Shown: positions 55,308 through 63,437 of the stretch, one piece after another
How positions within the stretch are numbered: the first letter of the stretch is position 1
Layout: each line of letters starts with the position of its first letter
DNA from: Eggerthella sp.
Lineage (GTDB): Bacteria; Actinomycetota; Coriobacteriia; Coriobacteriales; Eggerthellaceae
NCBI GenBank assembly: GCA_030540085.1
Contig: JAUNWY010000001.1
Span: 213,480-277,479, forward strand
Reading direction: 5' to 3'
DNA: 64,000 nt
Program-made: the position numbers and the translations under genes
The notes under the pieces: generated by a model
What the model was told of the DNA's origin: nothing
What the model saw: the letters and a program-made list of their open reading frames with translations, nothing else
Database searches by the model: none

Positions 55308-56081
55308 ATGTGGGACGCGTTTAAAGACGCCATATTCTGGTGCATCGATGCCATGTATGGCTTCGTTGCTGACTGGGGTTTGGCGATCATCATCGTGACG
55401 CTTATTCTCCGTCTTATCCTGTTCCCCCTTATGCAGAAGCAGATCCGCTCTTCGTACCGAATGCAGCAGTTCACTCCTCGCATCCAGGAGATCCAGGAAA
55501 AGTATGCTGACGACCAGCAGCGTCAGGCTGAGGAAATGCAGAAGGTCTACGCAGAGATTGGCTTCAACCCCATTACCGGTTGCTTGCCTCTGTTCCTCCA
55601 GATGCCTATCTTCGTTGCTCTGTTCCAGGTATTGCAGGAAATGGGCTCCCGTACTGAAGGCATGACCTACTCCTTCTACAACATTCTGCCCTCGCTGCTT
55701 TCTTCGCCTTCCGCGATGCTTGGCCAGGGCTTCTTGGAGTTCTTGCCCTATGGCATCCTTCTCCTTCTGTTTGCATTCTGCACCTTCCTGCCCTCCTTGC
55801 TTCAGCAGATGGGCACGAACAGCCCGCAGAAGACCCAGACCATGGTTATGATGGGCATCATGTCCCTGTTCATGCTGTGGCTCGGCTGGGGCTCTCCTAC
55901 TGGCGTTTTGCTGTTCTGGGCAACTTCTTCCGTATTCGGTGTTCTACAGCAGGTAATCTCCACCAGGGTTATGAAGCACAAGGACGAAGAAGTCGAAGCT
56001 GAAAAAGTTGAGGTTAAGCCCGTGGAAGTTAACGTGGTTCGCAAGGAAAAGAAGCCTCGCCCTCACAAGAAGAGCAAGTAG
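55308..56081 (+). CDS. yidC: membrane protein insertase YidC
   Basis: A 257-residue insertase of the Oxa1 family. Five hydrophobic segments are visible (around 18-40, 95-115, 140-165, 185-200 and 205-225), the cytoplasmic hairpin with RMQQFTPRIQEIQEKYADD, NPITGCLPLFLQMPIFVALF, and a basic C-terminal tail (HKDEEVEAEKVE, KKPRPHKKSK) for ribosome contact. No lipobox or large periplasmic domain is present, as usual in Gram-positive types. Confidence 0.95.
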   Translation: MWDAFKDAIFWCIDAMYGFVADWGLAIIIVTLILRLILFPLMQKQIRSSYRMQQFTPRIQEIQEKYADDQQRQAEEMQKVYAEIGFNPITGCLPLFLQMPIFVALFQVLQEMGSRTEGMTYSFYNILPSLLSSPSAMLGQGFLEFLPYGILLLLFAFCTFLPSLLQQMGTNSPQKTQTMVMMGIMSLFMLWLGWGSPTGVLLFWATSSVFGVLQQVISTRVMKHKDEEVEAEKVEVKPVEVNVVRKEKKPRPHKKSK

Positions 56082-56162
56082 CGCTACTTCACATATTTTT
56101 TGCCGTCTCCTCCCCTTCGTGGTTCTACCGCGGAGGGGAGATTTGAATGTAAGGAGTTTTCA

Positions 56163-56696
56163 ATGGAAGAAGAGAACATGGTTCAGGATGAATCCTCATC
56201 TCGGGAGTACGAAGCTGAGGGTCAATACTCTGAAGAAGAAGTGGACAGGATTGCTGATACGGCTATTGAGGCCATTCAAGATATCTTGAAGTATTTCAAT
56301 GTTGGAGAAGTGACTATCGAAGAGTACGAAGGCGATGAAGGTGAGCTTATCCTCGACATCACCGGCGATGATCTGGCTGTTTTGATTGGTCGCCACGGCC
56401 GTACGCTCGACTCGCTCCAGTTCCTTATTTCGTCTATTACGTCCCGCATAGTTGGTCATCGCTATCCTATCGTGGTTGACGTTGAGGGCTATAAGGCTCG
56501 TCAGCGCCAGAAGATCGAGGACATCGCCTTGAATGCAGCCGATAAGGCGGTAGATCAGGATCGCAGCATCAAGCTCCGCCCCATGACTCCCTATGAGCGT
56601 CGCATTGTGCATATTGCCCTGCGTGGAGATGATCGCGTCGAGACCGTTTCCGAGGGCGAGGGTCGCGCCCGTCGTGTTGTGGTAAGCCCACGATAG
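56163..56696 (+). CDS. KH-R3H RNA-binding protein (Jag/KhpB/EloR)
   Basis: A 177-residue RNA-binding protein. An acidic N-terminal segment (about 1-35) replaces the Jag_N domain. A KH domain (about 60-120) has the GxxG loop LIGRHGRTLDSLQ, and a C-terminal R3H domain (about 125-177) has MTPYERRIVHIAL. In other Gram-positives KhpB controls small-RNA or cell-elongation functions. AAGGAG lies about 6 nt before the ATG at 56163. The frame extending upstream is in the yidC-jag gap and is not used. Confidence 0.9.
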   Translation: MEEENMVQDESSSREYEAEGQYSEEEVDRIADTAIEAIQDILKYFNVGEVTIEEYEGDEGELILDITGDDLAVLIGRHGRTLDSLQFLISSITSRIVGHRYPIVVDVEGYKARQRQKIEDIALNAADKAVDQDRSIKLRPMTPYERRIVHIALRGDDRVETVSEGEGRARRVVVSPR

Positions 56697-56707
56697 GGGA
56701 TTCTGGC

Positions 56708-57388
56708 ATGAGTGCTGAACAGCATGCGCCCAGCAAAAGGCAGAGGGAGCTACTCGACAAGCATCTCGAATTGGTTATCGAGGAAAACAAGGTAACGAAT
56801 CTCACTCGAATCGTTGATTGGGAGTCCGCCCAGATTCTTCACGTTGAAGATTCGCTCGCTGGCCTTCCCGAAGTCCAGGAGGCGATGGAGGGGCCGTACC
56901 TCGATATGGGCTCGGGTGCTGGATTTCCTGGTATTCCCCTGGCAATCATGACAGGAAGGGAAACCCTTCTTGCTGATTCCGTTGGGAAGAAGACGCGCGC
57001 TCTTGATTCATTCGCCGCTGAGCTTGGTATTGACGACATTGTTTCAACCTACCATGGGCGCATTGAGGATCTTGCATTGCAGCAGCCGAACCGCTTCTCG
57101 CTGATTACCGCCCGCGCGCTTTCCTCTCTGGCTTCACTGCTCGAACTTGCGTCGCCCTTGTTGGCTAAAGGTGGAAGCCTGGTATGCTACAAGACCCACA
57201 GTGAATCGGAAGAACTTGAGCATGCTCGGAATATTGCCTGTAAGTTGGGAATGGAGTTTGTTTCCTCAAGGGGCTTCACGCTTTCCGACGGGGAGACGAG
57301 TCGAGCTATTATCGTGTTTGGAAAACGATGCAACCCCTCGATGAAACTTCCGCGAAGGGTTGGCATGGCGCAAAAGAAGCCATTTTAA
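56708..57388 (+). CDS. rsmG: 16S rRNA (guanine527-N7)-methyltransferase
   Basis: Also called GidB. It methylates G527 of 16S rRNA using S-adenosylmethionine, 226 residues. Marks are VTNLTRIVD, HVEDSLAGLP, the SAM loop YLDMGSGAGFPGIPLAI and RALSSLASLLELASPLL. The C-terminus is basic (KLPRRVGMAQKKPF). It is the last gene of the rpmH operon and is followed by a terminator. Confidence 0.95.
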   Translation: MSAEQHAPSKRQRELLDKHLELVIEENKVTNLTRIVDWESAQILHVEDSLAGLPEVQEAMEGPYLDMGSGAGFPGIPLAIMTGRETLLADSVGKKTRALDSFAAELGIDDIVSTYHGRIEDLALQQPNRFSLITARALSSLASLLELASPLLAKGGSLVCYKTHSESEELEHARNIACKLGMEFVSSRGFTLSDGETSRAIIVFGKRCNPSMKLPRRVGMAQKKPF

Positions 57389-57389
57389 G

Positions 57390-57426
57390 AAAAGAGTCCT
57401 TGGAACAATTCCGGGGGCTCTTTTTT
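57390..57426 (+). terminator. terminator of the rpmH-rsmG operon
   Basis: An imperfect stem AAAAGAG-TCC/GGGGCTCTTTT followed by TTTTGTTC, immediately after the rsmG stop. Confidence 0.75.
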
Positions 57427-57860
57427 GTTCTCTGGGTGCCCTGAAGTATTCGATACCGAACCCATTACGCTAAATAGGCTTTGAGGCTTCTTGTGAGGGC
57501 CTGTTTTCTATATTCTGAATATCTAGTTGGGTTTGCTTCTGTTTGGCGGTTACAGAGCTTTGTGTGACCTCGTTTTTTCGGGTTCCATTTTTGAAACTGG
57601 GTTTTTGACACTCGATGTCTGTTTGATCGTTGTTTAGGAATGGAAATGCGGTGCTTCGAGGAAAAACCGTATGCCTTTCTATTTTCTAATGAGTATGGCA
57701 AGGGTATTATCGAATAACCGAAACAAAAGGGGCGTTTTGCTCTGCTTCTGGGCTATCCCATTATGCCGTCCGTCAAACGGAGTTGTGTTTCGCTGATTTT
57801 GTTGTATAGCGTCAATCTCATTTTATTCGATGGGATGTTGGGTGCTTTGTTATTTTTTGA
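57427..57860. other. AT-rich gap between rsmG and parA
   Basis: About 435 bp, lower in GC than neighbouring genes. Short frames on both strands lack ribosome-binding sites. It presumably contains the parA promoter, but I cannot fix it. The parS palindrome follows at its right end. Confidence 0.4.
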
Positions 57861-57890
57861 TGTTTGCTGTTTCACGTGAAACAGCAAACA
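57861..57890. promoter_or_regulatory. parS site within a 30-bp perfect palindrome upstream of parA
   Basis: The complete 16-bp parS consensus (57868-57883) is flanked on each side by seven further symmetric bases (TGTTTGC on the left). The palindrome lies 71 bp upstream of the parA start and could serve both segregation and autoregulation. Confidence 0.92.
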
Positions 57891-57961
57891 TTTGCTTACC
57901 CTTTGTGGGGTATTCAAGTGAAGCAATGGTTTGTCTGATAGGCAAAAAGAGAGGAGAGCTC

Positions 57962-59023
57962 GTGGGGCTGTTCGGTAGTCGAAAAAAAGCAAAAAATGTT
58001 CCCGTGACTTCCGTGACTGAGCGCAGTCAAAACCCTGAAGAGATCAAAGAAGAGGTTCTTCAGAGCAGCTATGACGAAATCAATGAACATGCAGAGGTGG
58101 TTGAGCGAACCTCCGAACATGAAGAAGCTGCAGAGGAAACTGATCCGGAAACGATGACCGCTTCCCAGGAAGACGGTGTTGAAGCCGAAGAAGAAGAGGA
58201 TGACGGTATTCGCACCTTTATTCCCTTCCGCGACAAGCCTAAGGTGGCTCATGCAATCGGGCAGACAAAAATCCTCGCTATCATCAACCAAAAGGGCGGT
58301 GTTGGTAAATCGACCACCGCGGTAAATCTTGCAGCTGCTTTAGGTGCTATGGGCAAAGAAGTCCTTTTGGTTGACCTCGATCCGCAGGGCAATGCAACAA
58401 GCGGTTATGGTATCGATAAACGAGCCCTCGATGGATGCGTTTATAACGTGCTGCTTGGCGAAACGCCTGTTGAAGAGGTAATTCTATCTTGCGTTGCTGA
58501 GGGTGTTGATATCCTGCCCTCTACTATCAGCCTGGCTGGCGCAGAGGTTGAATTGGTCAACGAGATGGCGCGAGAGAATCGCTTGAAGAATGCTCTAGGC
58601 AGTCTGCGCGGCCGCTATGATTACATCCTTATCGATTGCCCACCTTCCCTCGGTTTGCTCACCATCAATGCTTTGGTTGCTGCGGATAAGCTTCTGGTTC
58701 CCATCCAGTGCGAGTTCTATGCATTGGAAGGTGTGACAAAACTCCTTGATTCGATGAAACGTGTCAAAAGTATCCTGAACCCGAGCTTGGATATCTTTGG
58801 AATTGTTCTCACTATGTACGATTCCCGCACCAATCTTGCCAACCAGGTGGTTAATGAGGTCCGTTCGTTCTTCGGTGATGCGGTTTTCGAGACACTGATT
58901 CCCCGTACCGTTAAACTGTCTGAAGCTCCTAGTTATGGACAGTCGATTCTCGAATACGCTCCTGACAATAAGGGAGCCCTTGCCTATAACGATCTTGCCA
59001 AAGAGGTGATTGCTCGTGGCTAA
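57962..59023 (+). CDS. parA: chromosome partitioning ATPase ParA (Soj)
   Basis: A deviant-Walker ATPase of 353 residues that drives origin segregation with ParB. Catalytic motifs are INQKGGVGKSTTAVNLA (about 108-125), VLLVDLDPQGNATSG, YILIDCPPSLGLL and the C-terminal IPRTVKLSEAPSYG. The first roughly 105 residues form a Glu-rich acidic extension absent from B. subtilis Soj. GTG 57962 is chosen because GAGGAG lies 5 nt upstream. It overlaps parB. Confidence 0.95.
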   Translation: MGLFGSRKKAKNVPVTSVTERSQNPEEIKEEVLQSSYDEINEHAEVVERTSEHEEAAEETDPETMTASQEDGVEAEEEEDDGIRTFIPFRDKPKVAHAIGQTKILAIINQKGGVGKSTTAVNLAAALGAMGKEVLLVDLDPQGNATSGYGIDKRALDGCVYNVLLGETPVEEVILSCVAEGVDILPSTISLAGAEVELVNEMARENRLKNALGSLRGRYDYILIDCPPSLGLLTINALVAADKLLVPIQCEFYALEGVTKLLDSMKRVKSILNPSLDIFGIVLTMYDSRTNLANQVVNEVRSFFGDAVFETLIPRTVKLSEAPSYGQSILEYAPDNKGALAYNDLAKEVIARG

Positions 59024-60287
59024 GCAGAAAAGTGGCTTGGGGCGTGGCCTCAACGCCTTGTTCGACGATAGTCCCGCTTATACTCAGAAGCCATCTGCTT
59101 CTGAGGCTCCCAAAGAGCAGGAAAGGCGCGTGTCTGAACCGGTAAGCGAAGAGCCTGTTCAGAAGAAGCAGGAATCTGCAGGTGTTCTTCATCAAGCTCT
59201 TCAGGAGCGTACCGTTAAGCGTTCTTCGGGAAAGTCGGTTGATCCGTCTTCCGATATCTATATTTCTGAAGATGCACTCGAGAACGCCAAGGTTGTTTCT
59301 CGTGAAGCGCGTAAGCCCACCATGCGTGCCGGTTCTGGTACTTTCAGCTCTGCTGGTTCAGTGTCCATGAGGACTCCTGCTCCCAAGCCCCGCGTTGCAG
59401 CGGAGCGTCAGGTAAGAAAGCCCGCCAAGCCTGTTGTCGAGCCTGCGCCTGAAGTATCGAAAAAGGAAAACAAGCCGTTTGATTCCAAGGGACTCACGGC
59501 GACTGTCAAGCTTGACCTGATTCATCCCAACCCCGATCAGCCTCGTACCAATTTTAAGCCGGGCGAAATCGAGGAACTTGCAGGGTCCATTAAGAAGGAA
59601 GGCCTTCTTCAGCCTATTTTGGTCCGCAAGATTGGAAACCAGTATCAGATCCTGGCCGGCGAGCGTCGCTATCGAGCCTGCAAAAGCCTAGGAATGGACG
59701 AAGTTCCCGTTCGTTTCTGGGAAGCAGACAACGACAAAGCTCTCGAGCTTGCTTTGATCGAGAATATACAGCGATCCGACCTTAACCCCATTGAAGAGGC
59801 TTATGGCTATAAGCGTCTTATGGAGCGTAGGGGAATGACGCAATCAGAGGTTGCCCAGACAGTTTCCAAGGGGCGATCCACTATCGCTAATGCTCTTCGT
59901 CTGCTTGATTTGCCTGAGGAAGCCCAGCAGCTCTTGTTTGAGGAGAAGATTACTGCCGGCCATGCTCGCGCCATCCTTTCCGTTGATGACGCGGAGGGTA
60001 GGAAGAAGCTTACCGAAAAGCTTAAGAATGAAAAGTTGAGTGTTCGCGAAACCGAGGCGTTGGCTCGCCTGATGAATGGTCGCGAAAAGGCCGGTTCGGC
60101 AGCTACGAAGCGCGTTCCTGCTCCTCCGAGCTTCAAGAGGGCTGCGAAGGGGCTTACCCGCTTCCTTTCCGCCCCGGTTCGCGTTAAGACCGTTAAGGGA
60201 AAGAACAAAATCGAGATCCAGTTCAAGGACGAAGAAGAACTTCAGCGTATCCTGAGTCTTATCGAAGAGTCGCAAGTGGGAAAATAG
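59016..60287 (+). CDS. parB: chromosome partitioning protein ParB (Spo0J)
   Basis: A parS-binding CTP-dependent clamp of 423 residues, longer than typical (about 280-340). The N-terminus KSGLGRGLNALFDD would stimulate ParA. A disordered Pro/Ser/Lys-rich linker (about 20-160) follows, then the CTP-binding ParB/Srx domain (about 165-250; LDLIHPNPDQPR, GERRYRACKSLG, ALIENIQRSDLNP), an HTH domain (MTQSEVAQTVSKGRSTIANALRLL region) and a C-terminal dimerisation domain. GTG 59016 has GAGG about 9 nt upstream and overlaps the parA stop. The stop codon lies within an inverted-repeat element. Confidence 0.94.
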   Translation: MAKQKSGLGRGLNALFDDSPAYTQKPSASEAPKEQERRVSEPVSEEPVQKKQESAGVLHQALQERTVKRSSGKSVDPSSDIYISEDALENAKVVSREARKPTMRAGSGTFSSAGSVSMRTPAPKPRVAAERQVRKPAKPVVEPAPEVSKKENKPFDSKGLTATVKLDLIHPNPDQPRTNFKPGEIEELAGSIKKEGLLQPILVRKIGNQYQILAGERRYRACKSLGMDEVPVRFWEADNDKALELALIENIQRSDLNPIEEAYGYKRLMERRGMTQSEVAQTVSKGRSTIANALRLLDLPEEAQQLLFEEKITAGHARAILSVDDAEGRKKLTEKLKNEKLSVRETEALARLMNGREKAGSAATKRVPAPPSFKRAAKGLTRFLSAPVRVKTVKGKNKIEIQFKDEEELQRILSLIEESQVGK

Positions 60288-60408
60288 GGACAGGCACCAG
60301 ATCCCCACTTTTGTTATAGTGCACAAAAACAGGGCCCCGCTCGCGAGTTTCATCGCAAGCGGGGCCCTGCTTGTTGGGTGAGAATCTGGCACCTGTCCCC
60401 ATTTTCCC
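60278..60408. mobile_element. REP/MITE-like inverted-repeat element overlapping the parB stop codon
   Basis: Arms 60278-60302 and 60384-60408 are 25 nt long and complementary at 22 positions, carrying GGGACAGG and CCTGTCCC. The left arm contains the last three codons of parB (GTG GGA AAA) region and the TAG stop. Sequences with this GGGACAGG-CACC core are, from memory, common in repeats associated with REP-type transposases. No transposase is present here. Confidence 0.65.
60330..60369. terminator. bidirectional terminator between parB and rlmN
   Basis: A 12-bp perfect stem CAGGGCCCCGCT (60330-60341) with its complement (60358-60369) plus four inner pairs, nested inside the inverted-repeat element. 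T tracts are short on both sides (TTGTTGG; TTTTTGTGC on the minus strand). Confidence 0.7.
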
Positions 60409-60414
60409 GATTCT

Positions 60415-61461
60415 CTACATTTTGTTTTTCAGTTGACCGCAGGCTCCGTCAATGTCGCTTCCACGTGAATTGCGGATAGTGGCTTCCTTGCCTGCGCTCT
60501 TCAGTTCCTTAACCCAGCGCTGCTGTGTTGCGGTTAAGCTTGGCTTGTAGGGGCTTCCTTCAACTTCGTTTACTGAAAGAAGATTGACGTGACACAGGAG
60601 GCCATCGCAGAAGTCGATTAACGCTGCGAGACTTTCTTCCGTGTCGGTGATCCCCTTGATAAGGAGATACTCGAAGCTAACGCGACGGCCGGTTTTCTCG
60701 ATATAGGACTGAAGGGCATTTTTCAGATGCGGCAAGGGGATGCTGCTGCAACGCGGCATGATTTCGTTGCGAACATCCTGCAGTGCGGAATGGAGAGACA
60801 CGGCGAGCGTGAATTGTTCGGGTTCGTTCGCAAGGCGCTCAATTCCCTGAATGATGCCGCATGTTGAAACCGTTATATGGCGAGCACCTATTTCAAGGCC
60901 GTCTTTTGCGTTTGCGAAACGAAGTGCTTCTAGGGTTGCCTGGTAATTTTGGAATGGTTCGCCTTGCCCCATTGAGACCAGATTAGTGACACGACAGCCA
61001 AAATCGTTTTGTACGGCGATGATCTGACAGATCATTTCAGCGGAAGAAAGATTGCGGGTAAGCCCCTCATGTCCTGTAGCGCAAAAAGTGCACCCCATGG
61101 CGCACCCTGCCTGAGTGGAGAAGCACACGGTAAGGTGCTTAGGCTCGTCTCTGCGCTCTTTCTTGTCGAATGAGGGGATTCCGACGGCTTCGACCTTGGC
61201 GCCATCGGCATATTCGAATACATACTTACGAGTACCGTCGTTAGATACCTGCTTGTTAACCACGTGCGGCTCAATCAAGGGATATTCGTTTGACAGAACA
61301 TCTCGAAGGCTCTTGGGCAGGTTGGTCATTTCGTCATAGGAATGAGCTCCTTTCTGGTAAAGCCAGGAAGTGAGCTGCTTGGCGCGGAAGCGCGGCTGTC
61401 CGAGACTTTCCACAATAGCGGGAATCTCAGACAGGTTGAATGATTGGATTGCGTTATTCAT
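60415..61461 (-). CDS. rlmN: 23S rRNA/tRNA adenine-C2 methyltransferase RlmN
   Basis: A radical SAM enzyme of 348 residues that methylates A2503 of 23S rRNA and A37 of some tRNAs. It has the CxxxCxxC cluster motif CAMGCTFC, VSMGQGEPFQNY, HITVSTCGI, LAVSLHS and the methyl-carrying and catalytic Cys positions (one in DGACGQL near the C-terminus). The ATG at 61461 is preferred: it yields the family N-terminus (MNNAIQSFNLSEIPAIV) and lies 7 nt after a TATAAT box, which suggests a leaderless mRNA. It is on the lagging-strand orientation unlike its neighbours. Confidence 0.95.
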   Translation of the reverse strand: MNNAIQSFNLSEIPAIVESLGQPRFRAKQLTSWLYQKGAHSYDEMTNLPKSLRDVLSNEYPLIEPHVVNKQVSNDGTRKYVFEYADGAKVEAVGIPSFDKKERRDEPKHLTVCFSTQAGCAMGCTFCATGHEGLTRNLSSAEMICQIIAVQNDFGCRVTNLVSMGQGEPFQNYQATLEALRFANAKDGLEIGARHITVSTCGIIQGIERLANEPEQFTLAVSLHSALQDVRNEIMPRCSSIPLPHLKNALQSYIEKTGRRVSFEYLLIKGITDTEESLAALIDFCDGLLCHVNLLSVNEVEGSPYKPSLTATQQRWVKELKSAGKEATIRNSRGSDIDGACGQLKNKM

Positions 61462-61468
61462 GCTTAGC

Positions 61469-61474
61469 ATTATA
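61469..61474 (-). promoter_or_regulatory. -10 box implying leaderless rlmN mRNA
   Basis: TATAAT on the minus strand is followed by 7 nt and the rlmN ATG. No Shine-Dalgarno lies between. A good -35 box is missing. Confidence 0.4.
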
Positions 61475-61602
61475 CGCAACCAAGTGGTTACCGCATGGTG
61501 GTAGCAGAGTGGTAACGTGCGTTTGCTATACTCACTATCGGCTAACGTATCAAGCCTTTTGGTTGTAGCGCCTTGGGCTTTACTTGTATGAAAGCGAGAA
61601 CC

Positions 61603-62544
61603 ATGTCTTGTTCTTTCGATCCTAAACAAATTCGTGTTGCTCTGCTTGCGGGAGGCAAGAGCGGCGAGCGCTCCATTTCCCTTGCTTCTGGCGAAGGGGC
61701 GAAGGAAGCTCTGCTTGAGGCGGGCTTTCCAGTAACCGTTTTCGACCCTGCCAACAAAGAAGACTTGTTGGCTTTGATTCAGGGTGATTTCGACGTTGCC
61801 TTTTTGGCTCTCCATGGCAAGTATGGCGAAGATGGCACCATCCAGGGCTTCCTGGAAACCATTGGGCTTCCCTATATTGGCCCTGGTGTTTGGTCGAGCG
61901 CCACTGCTATCGATAAGCCTAAGACGAAGCTTTGCTATGAGCGCGCCGGTATCCCTACTCCGCGTTCTATGATGCTCGACTCTCGCCATATCGACATCCA
62001 GGCCATCATTGATGAGGTAGGTTCGCACTGCGTCGTGAAAGCCGCTACAGAAGGTAGTGCCCTGGGTGTGTATCTATGCGAAGGCGCCGAGGAGATTGCC
62101 GATGCAATCGATAAGGTGTTTCAGGTAGATACGTGCGCGTTCGTTGAGAGCTTCATTTCGGGTGAAGAATTTACCGTTGCCGTATTAGGCAACGAGGATC
62201 CATGCGCTCTCCCCGTCATTAAGATTGTTCCTTCCCATGAGTTCTACGATTTTGAGTCAAAGTACGCTCAGGGAGGTTCGCAGCATATCTGTCCCGCACC
62301 CTTATCCGAAGAAGATACCAAGCGAGCCATGGAGCTTGCGGTTGCTGCCCATAAGACGCTTGAGTGTTGTGGCGTTTCCCGCAGCGACCTCATCAAAGAC
62401 GGCGAAGGGAGTTTCTGGGTTTTGGAAACGAACACCATTCCCGGCATGACAGCAACGTCTCTTCTCCCCGATGCTGCTCGTGCAGCCGGTATGAGTTTTG
62501 CCGAGCTCTGCACCAAGCTCATTTCCTATGCTTTAGAAAAGTAA
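61603..62544 (+). CDS. ddl: D-alanine-D-alanine ligase
   Basis: The ATP-grasp ligase making the D-Ala-D-Ala dipeptide of peptidoglycan, 313 residues. It shows VALLAGGKSGERSISLASG, FLALHGKYGEDGTIQGFLE, IPTPRSMML, KAATEGSALGVYLC, SGEEFTVAVLG and LETNTIPGMTATSLLP. Three ATGs (61573, 61588, 61603) are possible. The last is used because it gives the family start, with only a weak GAGAA site. An extended -10 (TGCTATACT, 61524-61532) lies upstream, divergent from rlmN. Confidence 0.93.
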   Translation: MSCSFDPKQIRVALLAGGKSGERSISLASGEGAKEALLEAGFPVTVFDPANKEDLLALIQGDFDVAFLALHGKYGEDGTIQGFLETIGLPYIGPGVWSSATAIDKPKTKLCYERAGIPTPRSMMLDSRHIDIQAIIDEVGSHCVVKAATEGSALGVYLCEGAEEIADAIDKVFQVDTCAFVESFISGEEFTVAVLGNEDPCALPVIKIVPSHEFYDFESKYAQGGSQHICPAPLSEEDTKRAMELAVAAHKTLECCGVSRSDLIKDGEGSFWVLETNTIPGMTATSLLPDAARAAGMSFAELCTKLISYALEK

Positions 62545-62565
62545 ACGGCTATTTGCCGCGAACAT

Positions 62566-62667
62566 AAAACCCCTTGCCCGCGAAATGGACTACACCTTCA
62601 AATTTCGGATTGATAGAAATCCGAGTTCGAGAGGTGCGGTTCAGAATGCGGCAAGGGGTTTTCTTTA
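62566..62667 (+). terminator. large structured terminator after ddl
   Basis: Arms AAAACCCCTTGCC (62566-62578) and GGCAAGGGGTTTT (62650-62662) pair perfectly over 13 bp, followed by CTTT. The 71-nt interior folds further: CACCT/AGGTG and a 7-bp hairpin TCGGATT/AATCCGA. Confidence 0.7.
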
Positions 62668-62668
62668 T

Positions 62669-62694
62669 GGTGGTGTTTCACGTGAAACACCACC
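62669..62694. promoter_or_regulatory. parS site within a 26-bp perfect palindrome
   Basis: The complete 16-bp parS consensus (62674-62689) is flanked by five symmetric bases on each side (GGTGG/CCACC). It lies between the convergent ddl and the tail-anchored gene. Confidence 0.92.
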
Positions 62695-62727
62695 GGATGT
62701 CTATAGTGCGGTTGGGTAGAAGATGAG

Positions 62728-63372
62728 CTAGAACGCCCCGCAAGAATGAAGGCCGAAAACGATAAGGGCAACAACGGCGAGAAGGAAGATCCAGCTAACC
62801 ACCGTGCAACCCATGTTGCCCTTGCGCGCCTGCTTTACCAAACGCTCCGTTCCGGTACGTTGCGTTTTCACCCAAGCGGTGCCCTTGTTCTTGTTAGGGA
62901 AGGGGACGCGCCCCGAAGGGACCCATTCGCCATGAGTTTCGATGACCTTCTTAAGGGAATCGCGACCAAGGGAGACGTCGGGACGTATTCCTTCGCCAAG
63001 CTGTTTTCCCACATTTTCTATGAACGTAGAGAAGGCGACTTCATATTCTGGGTCATAGGAAATGATAAGAACCTGGCCCCAGTAAAGGCCCGGCTCGGGC
63101 TTTTCCGTGAAAGCAACGAGTGCGAGCAAAGCAACGGTGTTCCAGCCTTTGGCGTTGCAGAGATCAACCTTTTCAGCGGTTTTTTCGTCGATGGTGCCCA
63201 TACGCTTGCCGAAAGGATTCACGATCCATGCCGTGCGCTTGCCGTCAATGTATTCCTGCTCGATAGAAAAAGCGTCGCCAATTATGTTGTCTGCACCAAG
63301 AAATGCTGCAGCGTCTTCCTTGCTTTCGGTTTCGAAACGGGCGTACATGGAAAAATAGCCAATATCTGACAT
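62728..63372 (-). CDS. tail-anchored hypothetical protein
   Basis: A 214-residue protein I do not recognise. It is a mostly cytoplasmic alpha/beta region (MSDIGYFSMYARFETESKED, NAKGWNTVALLALVAFTEKP) followed by a basic stretch and a single C-terminal membrane helix (VVSWIFLLAVVALIVFGL) with the terminus HSCGAF. This suggests a C-tail anchor. The ATG at 63372 has TAGGAG 5-6 nt upstream and is preferred over one 27 nt earlier. It is convergent with ddl, and the parS palindrome lies in its downstream region. Confidence 0.75.
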   Translation of the reverse strand: MSDIGYFSMYARFETESKEDAAAFLGADNIIGDAFSIEQEYIDGKRTAWIVNPFGKRMGTIDEKTAEKVDLCNAKGWNTVALLALVAFTEKPEPGLYWGQVLIISYDPEYEVAFSTFIENVGKQLGEGIRPDVSLGRDSLKKVIETHGEWVPSGRVPFPNKNKGTAWVKTQRTGTERLVKQARKGNMGCTVVSWIFLLAVVALIVFGLHSCGAF

Positions 63373-63437
63373 GTTTTCTCCTAGAAGTGATTCAGGCATT
63401 AGAGATAAAGAATTCCATAAATGATAGTCTTACTAGT

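Noticed and set aside
57465-57701. 78-codon basic frame between rsmG and parA
   Set aside because: No ribosome-binding site and composition typical of translated AT-rich non-coding DNA.
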